Numbered from the stretch's first letter, positions 27,643-37,469 are shown. The stretch: 64,000 bases of DNA from Planctomycetota bacterium (GCA_016779205.1 JADHOC010000008.1:1-64000); one strand, 5' to 3'. The notes: a model not told the origin generated them from the sequence alone. A program made the numbers and translations.

Positions 27643-29058
27643 ATGCGGGATCTCATCGTCGCACTCTTCGCCCTGGGAGCGATCCCGGTGGCGTTCAAGC
27701 GGCCCATGGCGGGCATGCTGGCCTTCTCTCTGTTCGCCTACATGCGGGTTCAGGACCTGGCCTGGGGGTTCGCGAAGGGGCAGCGCTGGTCCCTGTTCCT
27801 GGCGGTGGCCATGGTCAGCGGGTGGTTCTTCCAGCGGGACCGGACGAAGCCGATCTGGAACCTCCGGACCGGGCTGATGGTGTTCATGCCCATCTGGACC
27901 TTCATCGGGCTCTTCGCCGCCGTCGGAGCGGACGCGTTCCTGTACCCGCGCTTCATCGAGTTCGTGAAGATCATCTTCGTCGCGATCTTCACGACCATGG
28001 TGGTGCAGCGGCGCGAGCACCTTCGGGCGCTGATGTGGGTCATCGGGATCTCCTTTGCGTTCTTCGGCATGAAGAACGGCGTGGGCGCGATCTTGAGCGG
28101 CGGCGCTCCGATCATCCGAGGCCCCGGAGGGATGCTCCTGGACAACAACGACTTCGCCCTGGCCCTCGCCATGGGGATCCCGATCATCGTCGGGCTCGCG
28201 TCGTCGGAGGTGAACAACTACTACCGTCGCTGGCTCAAGCTGTTCCTCCCCTTCACCTACATCTCCATCTTCGCCACGCGCTCACGGGGGGGCTTCCTCT
28301 CGAGTGTGCTGGCGACCCTCGTCCTGGTCTGGCGTTCGAAGAACCGCTTCGCGGGGTTCGCGATCATGGGGGCCTTCGCCTTCATCGGGCTGTTCGCGCT
28401 TCCGTCGAGCATGTTCGAGCGGCTCGGGACCCTCCAGAACGTGGAGGCTGATGGGTCCGCGCAGGGGCGGCTCAAGGCCTGGAAGATCGCGGGGGAAATG
28501 ATCCAGGACCACCCGGTCTTCGGCGTGGGCTTCGACCAATTCCAGGCCAACTACCTGGACTACGGCACGCGGGCGGGGACGCAGAGCGGCACGCGCGTCG
28601 TTCACAACGCCTACCTTCAGATCTGGTCGGAGGCGGGGACCCCGGTCTTCCTCAGCTACATCACACTGCTCATCCTCTCCGTCCTGGCCGTGCAACGGCT
28701 CCGGCGAAGAGCGGCCAAGGTCTACGAGCGCAGCTGGATCCTCTCCTACTGCACGGCCATTGAGGGGGCCCTGGTGACCTTCATCTTCGGGAGTACCTTC
28801 CTGAACCGGGCCCAGTTCGACCTGATCTACCACTACTTCGCCATCGTCATCGCCTTCGAGAGCATCGCCATGGCGGAGCTCGAGTCTCCCCGCGTGGCCG
28901 CCAGCGAGGGGGCCTCCAAGGGGCAGGCGTTCGTCCGCGAGGAGCAGTTCGGCTTCGGGCGGCAGCCCGGTGCCAGGCGCGGGTTCCGCGCCGCAGGCAA
29001 CGCCCCGCGGCAGATTGGCGGCGGGGCTGGATTCGCCTCAAGGGAGGGCTCCCTCTAG
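27643..29058 (+). CDS. O-antigen ligase/polymerase-like membrane protein (exosortase-A-associated type)
   Basis: The protein has 471 residues with about ten hydrophobic segments. The N-terminus MRDLIVALFALGAIPVAFKR and 'YMRVQDLAWGFAKG' resemble the TIGR03097/DUF5935 group of putative O-glycosylation ligases found in exosortase A loci. The Wzy_C core is present: TRSRGGFLSSVLATLVL, and later GVGFDQF and VVHNAYLQIWSEAG, where the Arg and His are typical catalytic-loop residues. It probably polymerises or ligates the exopolysaccharide in the periplasm. The C-terminal 60 residues are polar and Arg/Gly-rich, probably cytoplasmic. Confidence 0.87.
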   Translation: MRDLIVALFALGAIPVAFKRPMAGMLAFSLFAYMRVQDLAWGFAKGQRWSLFLAVAMVSGWFFQRDRTKPIWNLRTGLMVFMPIWTFIGLFAAVGADAFLYPRFIEFVKIIFVAIFTTMVVQRREHLRALMWVIGISFAFFGMKNGVGAILSGGAPIIRGPGGMLLDNNDFALALAMGIPIIVGLASSEVNNYYRRWLKLFLPFTYISIFATRSRGGFLSSVLATLVLVWRSKNRFAGFAIMGAFAFIGLFALPSSMFERLGTLQNVEADGSAQGRLKAWKIAGEMIQDHPVFGVGFDQFQANYLDYGTRAGTQSGTRVVHNAYLQIWSEAGTPVFLSYITLLILSVLAVQRLRRRAAKVYERSWILSYCTAIEGALVTFIFGSTFLNRAQFDLIYHYFAIVIAFESIAMAELESPRVAASEGASKGQAFVREEQFGFGRQPGARRGFRAAGNAPRQIGGGAGFASREGSL

Positions 29059-29072
29059 GGGCGCTGGATCGT

Positions 29073-31007
29073 ATGTGCGGATTCACAGGCTTCGGGCTCC
29101 TGCCCCAGACCGGTGCCGAGCGGTTCGAGGTCGAGCAAAGGGCCATGCTCGAGCGGATGAACGGGACCCTCGTCCACCGCGGTCCGGACGACGAGGGCTA
29201 CTGCCTGAGGGCGCCCTTCGGGCTCGGCTTCCGGCGGCTCTCGATCATCGACGTGGCCGGGGGCCACCAGCCCATCGAGGCGCCCAGGGGCGACCTCGCG
29301 GTCGTGGGGAACGGGGAGGTCTACAACTTCCAATCCCTCCGGGAGGAGCTGAAGGGGCGGGGAGCGGACTTCCAGTCGGGATCAGACATCGAGACCATCC
29401 TTCACCTCTATCGCGAGCGCGTACCGCCGGGTGGGGGCGAGCCCGGCGACCTCCTGGGGATCCCCAGGGCCCTGGTGGGGATGTTCGCCTTCGCGGTCGC
29501 GGATTGGCGCGACCCGGATTGCCCGCGGATCCTGCTGGGCAGGGACCGGCTCGGGATCAAGCCCCTCTACTGGTGTGAGACCTCCGAGGGCCTCTTCTTC
29601 GGGAGCGAGGTGAAGTCGATCCTCGCCGCGGGGGTGACGGACCGTGAGATGCGGCGTGAGGCGCTCCTCGACTACCTCGTTCAGGGGTACGTCGGCGGAC
29701 AGAACAGCGCCTGGGTCGGAATCCAGCGCCTGCCTGCGGGGAGCGTGCTGTCCTGGAATCCTCGCGATGGTGTACGTATCCAGCGCTACTGGGACCTCCC
29801 CAAGGAGGAGCTGCGCGAGGCGCCCGCCGAGGGGGAGGTCCGGGAGTGGCTCGGGCGCGTGGTCGAGGACCGCCTGGTCGCGGAGGTGCCGCTCGGCGCC
29901 TTCCTCTCCGGCGGGATCGACTCCAACGCGGTCGCCCACGCCATGCGGGACGCCACGGGGGAGGCGCCGGTGCTCTGCACCGTGGGCTTCCAGGAGAAGT
30001 CCCACGACGAGCTCGGCCTTGCCAAGGAGACTGCCGCGGCGCTCGGGGCGGTTCATCACACGGAGATCCTCGAGCCCGATCCCCGCGCGGCGATCGACGA
30101 GCTGCCGTGGTTCTACGACGAGCCCCTCGCCGACCCCTCGACCGTGCCCACCTGGCTCGTCTCGAAGGTGGCCCGCCGCCATGTCACCGTCGCCCTCTCG
30201 GGCGACGGCGGCGACGAGATATTTGGGGGCTATCGGCGCTACGTGCATGACGTGGCGGAGAACCGCATCCGGAGGGCGATCGGCGGGGCCGGGCGGAGCG
30301 CCATGGGAGCTCTCGGGCGGGTCTACCCGAAGCTCGACTGGGCGCCCCGGGTGTTCCGCGCGAAGACCTTCCTCACGAACACCGCCGACGATCCAGCCCG
30401 CGCTTACTGGCGCAGCGTCTCCCACATGGAGCGCGACGCCGCCGCGGCGCTCCTGGCGCCGGACCTGCGGGAGGCGCTCGGCGACCACGATCCGTTCGAC
30501 GCGTTCGAGGCCCACTACGCGCGGCCCGACATTGACTGCCCCCTCTACCGAGCCCAGTACGCGGACTTCCATACCTGGCTGCCGGACCGCATCCTCGCGA
30601 AGGTGGACCGCGCCTCCATGGCCGTCTCCCTGGAGGTGCGTGTCCCGCTCCTCGATCACCGTTTCGTCGAGCGCTTCGCCCACTCGCCCGCGTCCTCGAA
30701 GGTGCGCGCGGGGCGGGGCAAGCACGTCCTCAGGGAGTCCCTCCGTGGCACGGTGGCTGGAGAGGTCCTCGACGGCGCGAAGCGGGGCTTTGACACGCCG
30801 CTCGCTGGCTGGATCCGCGGCCCCCTGGCGGAGGCCACCCGTGACGCCGTCGAGGGCCTCCCCGAGGACTGGTTCGACCGCGGCCGCCTGCGCGCGACGC
30901 TCGACGCCCACATGTCCGGCGGAGTGAACCACGACCGGTTGCTGTGGAGTCTGCTGGTGCTCGACGCCTGGAGGCGTCGTCACGGGGTCGCGCGAATCGG
31001 AGCGTGA
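29073..31007 (+). CDS. asnB: Glutamine-dependent asparagine synthetase-like amidotransferase
   Basis: The protein has 644 residues. Ntn glutaminase at the N-terminus with Cys2 (MCGFTGFG), LVHRGPDDEG and GNGEVYNF; the synthetase domain has the ATP-binding SGGIDS at 279-284 and later SGDGGDEIFGGYRRY. The enzyme is either asparagine synthetase or the exosortase-associated amidotransferase that modifies a sugar carboxylate. Its place between polymerase and glycosyltransferase genes, and the uronic-acid sugars predicted nearby, favour amidation of the polysaccharide. That is an inference. The start lies 14 nt after the previous stop. Confidence 0.9.
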   Translation: MCGFTGFGLLPQTGAERFEVEQRAMLERMNGTLVHRGPDDEGYCLRAPFGLGFRRLSIIDVAGGHQPIEAPRGDLAVVGNGEVYNFQSLREELKGRGADFQSGSDIETILHLYRERVPPGGGEPGDLLGIPRALVGMFAFAVADWRDPDCPRILLGRDRLGIKPLYWCETSEGLFFGSEVKSILAAGVTDREMRREALLDYLVQGYVGGQNSAWVGIQRLPAGSVLSWNPRDGVRIQRYWDLPKEELREAPAEGEVREWLGRVVEDRLVAEVPLGAFLSGGIDSNAVAHAMRDATGEAPVLCTVGFQEKSHDELGLAKETAAALGAVHHTEILEPDPRAAIDELPWFYDEPLADPSTVPTWLVSKVARRHVTVALSGDGGDEIFGGYRRYVHDVAENRIRRAIGGAGRSAMGALGRVYPKLDWAPRVFRAKTFLTNTADDPARAYWRSVSHMERDAAAALLAPDLREALGDHDPFDAFEAHYARPDIDCPLYRAQYADFHTWLPDRILAKVDRASMAVSLEVRVPLLDHRFVERFAHSPASSKVRAGRGKHVLRESLRGTVAGEVLDGAKRGFDTPLAGWIRGPLAEATRDAVEGLPEDWFDRGRLRATLDAHMSGGVNHDRLLWSLLVLDAWRRRHGVARIGA

Positions 31008-31011
31008 GCCC

Positions 31012-32178
31012 ATGAGGATCGGCGTCCTGACCAGCCTGTACCCGTGCCCGGAGCGGCCCTTCGAGGGGATCTTCGCCGAGCGGAAGTGGCGCGGGCTGCG
31101 GGCCAGGGGCCACCAGGTGACGCTCGCGCACCCGGTGCCCTGGGGGCCGCGCTGGCTGGCTCCGCTGCTCGGGGATGGGCGCGCCTACCTGGCGCGGATC
31201 CCAAGGACCGAGGACCGGGGGGGCATCGAGGTACGCCGGCCCCGCTTTGTCCATCTCCCGGGGCGCGCGGCGGGGAACGCGGCGCGCTTCGCGGCCACGG
31301 GGGCCCGAGCCCTGATGGGGGCGGGGGCTGATGCGCCGGACGTGGTGGTCTGCGACTATGCCTGGCCCGCGGCGGCGGCGGTGGGCGCGTTCCGGCGCGC
31401 GGGGATTCCCGTCCTGGTCAACGGTCGGGGGAGCGACGTGCTCCAGGTGCGAGATGTACCTGGGCTAGCAGGGGCGCTCGCCGCAGGGCTGGCCGAGGCG
31501 AACGGATACACGGCCGTGAGCCAGGACCTCCTCGACGCCATGGTCGAGCTGGGCGGGCCCAAGTCCATTCAGGCCCTCACCCCGAACGGGGTGGATGCGG
31601 CTCACTTCTCCCCTGGGTCGAGGGCCGCCGCGAGGGAGCGTCTCCAGCAGGAGGGCCAGGGCTCCCTGGTGCTCTGCGTGGGGCACCTGATCGAGCGCAA
31701 GGACCCGCTGCTCGCGCTGCGCGCCTTCGCCGCCGGGGCTCCCGAGACGGCGCGGCTCGTCTTCGTGGGGCGCGGCCCGCTGGCGGAGGCCGTGGGGGGG
31801 GCCGCTCGCGAGCTCGGGGTGGGGGAGCGGGTGAGCCTCCTGGGCGAGCGCCCGCCCGAGGAGCTGGTGGACTGGTATCGGGCCGCCAGCACGCTGCTCC
31901 TCACCAGCCACCGGGAGGGCAGGCCGAACGTCGTGCTCGAGGCCTTGAGCGCCGGCTGCCCGGTCCTGGCCACCCGCGCGGGCGGGACGGGGGAGCTGGT
32001 GAGCGACCCCCGGATGCTGTCCGAGGAGAGGACCCCGGAGGTCCTGGGTGGCATGCTGGCCGCCCTCCTCGCGAGTCCTCCCGGGGTCGAGGAGCTGCGG
32101 CAATCCGTCCGCCACCTCACGTGGGACGCGAGCCTCGATGCCCTGGAGGGCGTCCTGGGAGACGCCGCTGGCCCTTGA
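31012..32178 (+). CDS. GT4 family glycosyltransferase
   Basis: The protein has 388 residues with a GT-B fold. It begins MRIGVLTSLYPCPERPFEG (donor-cleft glycine loop region). The C-terminal half contains VLCVGHLIERKDP, GRGPLAEAV, and the EX7E signature with EGRPNVVLEALSAGCPV followed by TRAGGTGEL. It transfers a nucleotide-activated sugar to the lipid-linked repeat unit; the specificity is unknown. It begins 4 nt after asnB ends, in the same unit. Its stop overlaps the left arm of a strong hairpin. Confidence 0.9.
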   Translation: MRIGVLTSLYPCPERPFEGIFAERKWRGLRARGHQVTLAHPVPWGPRWLAPLLGDGRAYLARIPRTEDRGGIEVRRPRFVHLPGRAAGNAARFAATGARALMGAGADAPDVVVCDYAWPAAAAVGAFRRAGIPVLVNGRGSDVLQVRDVPGLAGALAAGLAEANGYTAVSQDLLDAMVELGGPKSIQALTPNGVDAAHFSPGSRAAARERLQQEGQGSLVLCVGHLIERKDPLLALRAFAAGAPETARLVFVGRGPLAEAVGGAARELGVGERVSLLGERPPEELVDWYRAASTLLLTSHREGRPNVVLEALSAGCPVLATRAGGTGELVSDPRMLSEERTPEVLGGMLAALLASPPGVEELRQSVRHLTWDASLDALEGVLGDAAGP

Positions 32179-32224
32179 GGGCAAGCCCCATCGGCAGGAG
32201 GACTCGCCGATGGGGCTTGCCCTC
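32177..32224 (+). promoter_or_regulatory. Perfect 19-bp inverted repeat with a Shine-Dalgarno in its loop
   Basis: Left arm 32177-32195, right arm 32206-32224, no mismatch, loop aggaggactc. It begins inside the stop codon of the glycosyltransferase gene. The loop holds a full aggagg (32196-32201). Eight bases later an ATG (32210) opens a 14-codon frame whose TGA overlaps the deacetylase ATG at 32251 (ATGA). It could be a transcript terminator without U-tract or a translational control hairpin for the deacetylase. Confidence 0.6.
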
Positions 32225-32254
32225 CCGGCGGATGATCCGATGATCCAACCATGA
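32210..32254 (+). CDS. Possible 14-residue leader peptide (MGLALPADDPMIQP)
   Basis: The ATG lies 8 nt after a perfect aggagg exposed in the hairpin loop. The frame encodes 14 residues, and its stop overlaps the start of the deacetylase gene (ATGA). The arrangement suits translational coupling. Short length means it could be chance, and conservation would decide. Confidence 0.35.
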   Translation: MGLALPADDPMIQP

Positions 32255-33108
32255 CCGGCGCGCCCAGACATGCCCTCTCCTTCGATGTGGAGGAGTTCTT
32301 TCAGGTCGCGAACCTGAAGGAGGCCTTCCCGAAGGAGGACTGGGACTCGGTCCCCTCTCGCATCGACCTCGCCATGGATCGGCTGCTCGAGCTCCTCGAG
32401 CGCCGCGGTGCGCGGGCCACGATGTTCTTCCTGGGGTGGGTGGCCGTGCGCCGGCCCGACCTTGTGCGTCGCTGCCACGAGGCCGGGCACGAGATCGCTA
32501 GCCACGGCTGGGAGCACGAGTTCCTCTGGGACCTCGAGGGAAAGGAGGGGTTCCGCGAGCACCTGCGCCGGACGGAGGAGGCCATCGAGGCGGCGGGGGT
32601 CCCCCGGCCCGTGGGGTTCCGCGCGTCGACGTTCACGCTGACCCGGAAGACCTGGTGGGCCTTCGACGTGCTCGCGGAGCGCGGCTACCTGTACGATTCC
32701 AGCGTGCACCCCGTCCGGCACCCCACCTACGGCGTGCCCGACTTCGACCCCGGGGTGTCGACGGTGACCACCGAGCACGGTTCGATCGTTGAGTTCCCTG
32801 TCACCACCTTCCCCTTCGCGGGCAAGAACCTTCCGATTGGAGGTGGCGGCTACTTCCGCCTGCTGCCGGGCGCGATCCACCGGGCCGCGCTCTCCAGGGT
32901 GACCCGCATGGGCCGCCCTGTGGCGATCTATCTCCACCCGTGGGAGTTCGACCCCGAGCAGCCCCGCATCCCGGCGCCGCCGCTCAAGAAGTTTCGGCAC
33001 TACGTCGGCCTCAGCCGGAGCCTGGACCGGCTGGACCGGCTGCTCGAGACCTGGGACTTCGGGACGATGCGGGAGGTGCTGGAAGGGGCAGGCGCCCTCC
33101 GTCACTGA
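32251..33108 (+). CDS. Polysaccharide deacetylase (NodB), exosortase-A-associated type
   Basis: The protein has 285 residues. CE4 metal triad: D12 in SFDVEEFF, H85 and H89 in SHGWEH, with GFRAS as the next motif. The 'DVEEFFQV' start, the DSSVHPVRHPTYG segment and the HPWEFDPEQPR C-terminus match the TIGR03006/DUF3473 deacetylases of XrtA-type exopolysaccharide loci. It removes N-acetyl groups from the growing or exported glycan. It has no signal peptide, so it should act in the cytoplasm or on lipid-linked intermediates. Its start is coupled to a possible leader frame. Confidence 0.92.
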   Translation: MTGAPRHALSFDVEEFFQVANLKEAFPKEDWDSVPSRIDLAMDRLLELLERRGARATMFFLGWVAVRRPDLVRRCHEAGHEIASHGWEHEFLWDLEGKEGFREHLRRTEEAIEAAGVPRPVGFRASTFTLTRKTWWAFDVLAERGYLYDSSVHPVRHPTYGVPDFDPGVSTVTTEHGSIVEFPVTTFPFAGKNLPIGGGGYFRLLPGAIHRAALSRVTRMGRPVAIYLHPWEFDPEQPRIPAPPLKKFRHYVGLSRSLDRLDRLLETWDFGTMREVLEGAGALRH

Positions 33109-33159
33109 TCGCATCCTGGGCGAGAGTCTCCGCTGGCGGTAGGCTCCCGAGCCAAGCGA

Positions 33160-36100
33160 TCAGAGCCCGCCCGCTTCCTCGATGGCCTTCCGGTTGAGCC
33201 CGATGAGCGCCGTCGTCGTCGCAGGGCGATAGGGGCGGTCATCCGCATCCTTGGAGATTTCCTCGAGGACCGTCTGGGTCACGGGGTCCAGGAGCGCCTT
33301 CCGAGCCTCGTTGCCGAGTTTGCGCGGAGCTCGCTCCTTCATGGCCACCACCTCGGGAGTGAGCAGGTCCACGTTGCGCTGCAGGAGCATGTCGAGATAG
33401 CGCTCATCAAGGTCCGTCGCGTCGATCCCGGAGGTCTTGAGATCCCTCTGTTCCCAGAGGTTCTGAGTCGCCGTGATGACGTCTTCCAAGTCCGTCCCTC
33501 GCCTTTCAGTCGCTGCCTTGAAGGACTTGATCTGCCTGCTGAAATTCGGGTCCTCCAGTTGAGGCTCGCGGGGGGTGGCCGGTGGCAGGGCCAGGTGCCG
33601 GAAGCTGGTGAGGCTCTGCAGGAAGGTCGAGCGAATGCCTCCGCCACCACCGGCGAAGTCCGCAGCTCTGAGGACGCGCTTGACGTCGTTCACGGGTTCT
33701 CCCCGCGAGACCATGATCTCGGCGAGCGAGTAGCCCACCCCTGAGCTGGGGCTGGTCCCCATGAGCGCCCGGTAGATCTCCGCGGCGGCGTCGTCGTCGT
33801 CCAGCTCCCTCGCGACCCGGGCCCGCAGATTCCAGAGTTCCAGGTTCCCCGGCTCGTGGGCCAGGTCTCGATTGATGATCTCCCAGGCGAGCTCGAGTCG
33901 AACCTCGATGAGCAGCTCCACCCACGGCCGCGTGCTGCCCCTGCGGAGCGCCTCGAGCGGTTGACGGCCCGATTCCTTGTAGAGGCTCTTGAGCGCGCCC
34001 TCGGCGATCTCGCCCCAGCCCTCCCTGGGGATGCCAGAGAGCTTGAGGTCCACGAGCTTGACCATGGGGTCAAGCGGGTAGCTCTCGATCAGCTCGTCGA
34101 GCATCTCACGGGCTCGCTCCGGCTGAACCAAGCCGCCCCCGCCCGCTCCCGGGGCCTCGGCCTCACCAGCCCGTCCCAGGCAGGCGAGGAGACTGTTCAG
34201 CACAACTTCCTGGAAGACCCCCGGGTCGCCGTTGGCCGCCTGGAAGAGATACTCCGCCGCGGCGGCGAACTGGTTCTGTCGGGCCTTCAAGATGCCCAGG
34301 ATCAGCTGCGCCTCGACCTCGGCCTCCCCCGCGTCACCGACCACCTCGACGAGCACCCGCGCGGCTGCGACATTGTCCTTCCTCAGGTTGGCCAGCCTCC
34401 CGGCCTCGGCGAGGGCGGTCTCCACGGGATCGCCGATGAGGTCCTCGCCCAGGCTCGTGAGGCGGATGCGGCGCGCCTTGACCACCTCGGGCCGCAGGGG
34501 CTCATCGGGGTACTTCGCCTTTGCGAGCTCCACCGCCCAGTCGTGGCCCGGGCCGAATCGGTTGTGCTGGGTCACCAGCCGGTCGATCGTCGCAGTCAGT
34601 CGCGGGACGTCACCGCTTGCCTCCAGGGCCACCGCCCTGATGTAGTTGGACCAGATTCCGGACCCACTGTCCTTGCCCACCTTGTCGATGATCGGGAGGA
34701 GCCACGCGGACCACTCCGGGAGGTCCGCGATGAGGGTCATGGCGAGGGTCTCGCGCGGGTCCCTGGAGCTCCGGCCGACGGATCCGAGCAAGAGCCGTCG
34801 GACGTCGGAGATGGCGCTCTGGCCGAACCAGGCGGGGAGCGAGATCGGGTCCTTGACCATGGCGTCGCCAGCGGCGGCGATGAGCGCCCACATGGGGCTC
34901 CGGGGAGCGTCCTCGAGGTTCTGCTGGGCGGCGCGTCGACCGGCCTCGAGGCGCTCGGCCAGCAGCACGAGCGCCACCTCCTTCTGGGGCGTGATCTCGA
35001 AGGACGAGCGGCGCAGGCGCTCGATCTGCGCGGGGAGGCCGGTCCATCTCCGCCTGCTGACGGCCAGGAGGATCGAGGCGATCTCCGGGGTGCCATCCTG
35101 GAGGTAAGCCTCGGAGCGCTCGATGGACTCCCTCGCGAACTCCACGCCGCGCTCCTTCGCGGTCAAGATGTCCACGAGGATCCGACGCCGATAGAACTGG
35201 GGAGTGCGGATCTTCGGGTCCCGATCGAGGCGGTCGATGATCACGAGGGCGAGGTCTGCCTGGCCCTTGCCCATGAGCAGGTCCGCCAGCTGCAGGTAGG
35301 TGGAGGGGGAGGCCTCGATCGCGTCCAGTTGCCGTACGACCTGCGGGATCGAGGCGGCTCGGCCCAACTCGAGGAGCAGGCGGGCCTTCAGAATGGCCGC
35401 GTCCTCGTCGAGCGGCCGGCTGGATTCCATCCCGGTGATGACGTCCAGCCCCTTCGCGAAGCTCTGCTCCTCGAAGAGCGTCTGAGCTCGCAGGAGGCGC
35501 ATCGAATAGGGGGCGCTCATGGAGTCGACCGCGCCGAGCGCGGCCTTGGCGCGCTTGGAGTCGCCGTTCTCCAGGAACCAGCTGGCAACAGCGGCCTTTC
35601 CAAAGCGCTGGGGCGCCACCTTGATCGCCGCGATCAGCGCATCCCCGGCGAGGCGATTCTTGGGGAGCCGACCAAGGCTCTCTTCGACGCCATCGTCGAT
35701 GCCGGCGAGCTCGATGCGGCGGACGATGTCGCGCTCGACGTTGTACCGGTTGGGCGTGGCGACCTTCGCCGAGATGGCCACGTCGAGGGCGGGGATCAGC
35801 CTGGGGTGCTCCTTCAAGGCCTCGTTCGCGGCCTGGAGGGCCGAGAAGTTTCGGCCCTCCTCCAGGTGCTTCTCGGCCAGGATGGTATAGACCGCCGGTC
35901 CGAGGCCCCGGACGTTGGGCACGGCGCTGTTGAGGTTCTTGGCGTCGGAGATGAGGTTGTTGATCGTCATCCCCTTGCTCTTGATGTTCCTGAGCCCCGC
36001 CTCGCGCCACTCCTCGAGGAGCTCGGCGCTCCGCGCGGGTTCGAGGTCGATGGCGTCACTCAGGGCCAGTTCGACCTGGAGCCAGGGAATGGAGGATCTC

Positions 36101-37452
36101 TTCTGAAGGGCGCGGGCCATCTGCGCCTTCCCAGCTGCGGTGGCGCTGCCTGGTTCGCCGAATCCGACCTTCAGGCCGAAGATCTCATCCTCGGTATCGC
36201 CCCGGATCGAGGCGAGGTCGGCGAACCAATAGCCGGCCTCTGCCGTTGCGCCGGGGAAGGGCTCCAGGAAGCCGTTCGGGTTAGTGATGAACTCCCTCAG
36301 GTTCTTGCGGAGGTTCGTTCCCTGCGCGTCTGCGATCTGCCCGTTTCTGCTGAGCGCCTGCCTCACTCCGTTCGCGCTCTGGTAGAAGAGAAACCAGTGC
36401 TGGCCCGTTCGATCATCGAGTTGTCTGAGCCGCGTGGCCAGGGGCCCGATGAGCGCGAAGTCCTCGGCCTCGTACTGGAGCTGCGCCGCGAGGGCCACGT
36501 GCTGCAGGTCGTTGACCTCGGGCCAATAGGTCTGCCGGTTCAGTGCGAGCGCCTCGTCGATCCGGTTGGCGTCTCTCAGGAGTCGGAGCAGCTTGAATCG
36601 GATGGGGCCGGACCCGGAGAGTGAGGGGACGGCCAGGGCTGCGGTGAGCAGGCTCGTGGCCAGCGGCTCCTGTCCTGCGGCGATGAGGCTCTCGCCCAAG
36701 GCGAGCACTCGGTCCGCCGTCGGGTCGAGTTGGACCGACCTCGCGAAGGCCGCCCGCGCATTCAGATACCGGTCCCGCGCCCTCGCCGCGTCCTCCTTCG
36801 CGACGTATACAAATTCCCCGCCCGACGTCACGGGGATCGCCGCGCCGAGCTCGAATTCGACCTTCGGCAGCTCCGGATCGTTGGGTTCCCGGCAGGCCAT
36901 GTTCATCAAGAGTTCACTGACGAGCTCGGCGTCCTTCCGGGCCATCGTCTCTTCAATCTCGTCCAGCCTGGGTTGGAGCTCGGATCGTGCGGCCTTCGAC
37001 TCCAGCTCGCCCAGGAAAGCCCAGGCAGCGGCGTCTCGCGGGCGCTTGGCGATGATGGCCGTGGTCTTCTCGATCGCTCCGGCCCCGTTGCCCATGGACG
37101 CCATCAGGCCGGCGATGCGCAGTTGCAGCGCGAAGTCGCCGGGGCGAATGGACTCGACCCTCGAGAGGTCGTCCAGGACCCGCTCGAGGTCCTCGAGCTG
37201 CAGGTGAACGTCCGCCCTCGTGGTGAGGACCTCGACGGTCAGGTCATCGTCACGGCGGTCCTCAGCGACGGCCAGGGCCTCACCCAGTTGCAGGAGGGCC
37301 GCTCGCTGCTGGAAGGTCAGGGAATCCATCTCTCCCCGGATCCCTCGGACGATCTCGGCGGGGCCGACTGGGCGCCGGGTGAGGACGTAGGTGGTCCCCG
37401 CTGCGGCAGCGGAGAGGGCGGCGATCAGGGCCGTTGCGCTGGTCCACTTCAT
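33160..37452 (-). CDS. Giant TPR-repeat membrane-anchored protein
   Basis: The protein has 1430 residues. A short N-terminal hydrophobic segment (about 5-25, MKWTSATALIAALSAAAAG) anchors or exports it. The rest is helical, Leu/Ala/Arg/Glu-rich, with many tetratricopeptide-like helix pairs (for example 'A--Y--A---P' and 'AW-FLGELES'). No catalytic motif is evident. A good ggag lies 8 nt before the ATG. It is 17 nt after the sigma-54 activator gene, in the same unit. Large TPR proteins (PrsT-like) occur in exosortase-associated polysaccharide systems, where they are thought to scaffold assembly; that role here is inferred. Confidence 0.8.
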   Translation of the reverse strand: MKWTSATALIAALSAAAAGTTYVLTRRPVGPAEIVRGIRGEMDSLTFQQRAALLQLGEALAVAEDRRDDDLTVEVLTTRADVHLQLEDLERVLDDLSRVESIRPGDFALQLRIAGLMASMGNGAGAIEKTTAIIAKRPRDAAAWAFLGELESKAARSELQPRLDEIEETMARKDAELVSELLMNMACREPNDPELPKVEFELGAAIPVTSGGEFVYVAKEDAARARDRYLNARAAFARSVQLDPTADRVLALGESLIAAGQEPLATSLLTAALAVPSLSGSGPIRFKLLRLLRDANRIDEALALNRQTYWPEVNDLQHVALAAQLQYEAEDFALIGPLATRLRQLDDRTGQHWFLFYQSANGVRQALSRNGQIADAQGTNLRKNLREFITNPNGFLEPFPGATAEAGYWFADLASIRGDTEDEIFGLKVGFGEPGSATAAGKAQMARALQKRSSIPWLQVELALSDAIDLEPARSAELLEEWREAGLRNIKSKGMTINNLISDAKNLNSAVPNVRGLGPAVYTILAEKHLEEGRNFSALQAANEALKEHPRLIPALDVAISAKVATPNRYNVERDIVRRIELAGIDDGVEESLGRLPKNRLAGDALIAAIKVAPQRFGKAAVASWFLENGDSKRAKAALGAVDSMSAPYSMRLLRAQTLFEEQSFAKGLDVITGMESSRPLDEDAAILKARLLLELGRAASIPQVVRQLDAIEASPSTYLQLADLLMGKGQADLALVIIDRLDRDPKIRTPQFYRRRILVDILTAKERGVEFARESIERSEAYLQDGTPEIASILLAVSRRRWTGLPAQIERLRRSSFEITPQKEVALVLLAERLEAGRRAAQQNLEDAPRSPMWALIAAAGDAMVKDPISLPAWFGQSAISDVRRLLLGSVGRSSRDPRETLAMTLIADLPEWSAWLLPIIDKVGKDSGSGIWSNYIRAVALEASGDVPRLTATIDRLVTQHNRFGPGHDWAVELAKAKYPDEPLRPEVVKARRIRLTSLGEDLIGDPVETALAEAGRLANLRKDNVAAARVLVEVVGDAGEAEVEAQLILGILKARQNQFAAAAEYLFQAANGDPGVFQEVVLNSLLACLGRAGEAEAPGAGGGGLVQPERAREMLDELIESYPLDPMVKLVDLKLSGIPREGWGEIAEGALKSLYKESGRQPLEALRRGSTRPWVELLIEVRLELAWEIINRDLAHEPGNLELWNLRARVARELDDDDAAAEIYRALMGTSPSSGVGYSLAEIMVSRGEPVNDVKRVLRAADFAGGGGGIRSTFLQSLTSFRHLALPPATPREPQLEDPNFSRQIKSFKAATERRGTDLEDVITATQNLWEQRDLKTSGIDATDLDERYLDMLLQRNVDLLTPEVVAMKERAPRKLGNEARKALLDPVTQTVLEEISKDADDRPYRPATTTALIGLNRKAIEEAGGL

Positions 37453-37469
37453 AGCAATGCTCCGAGAGA

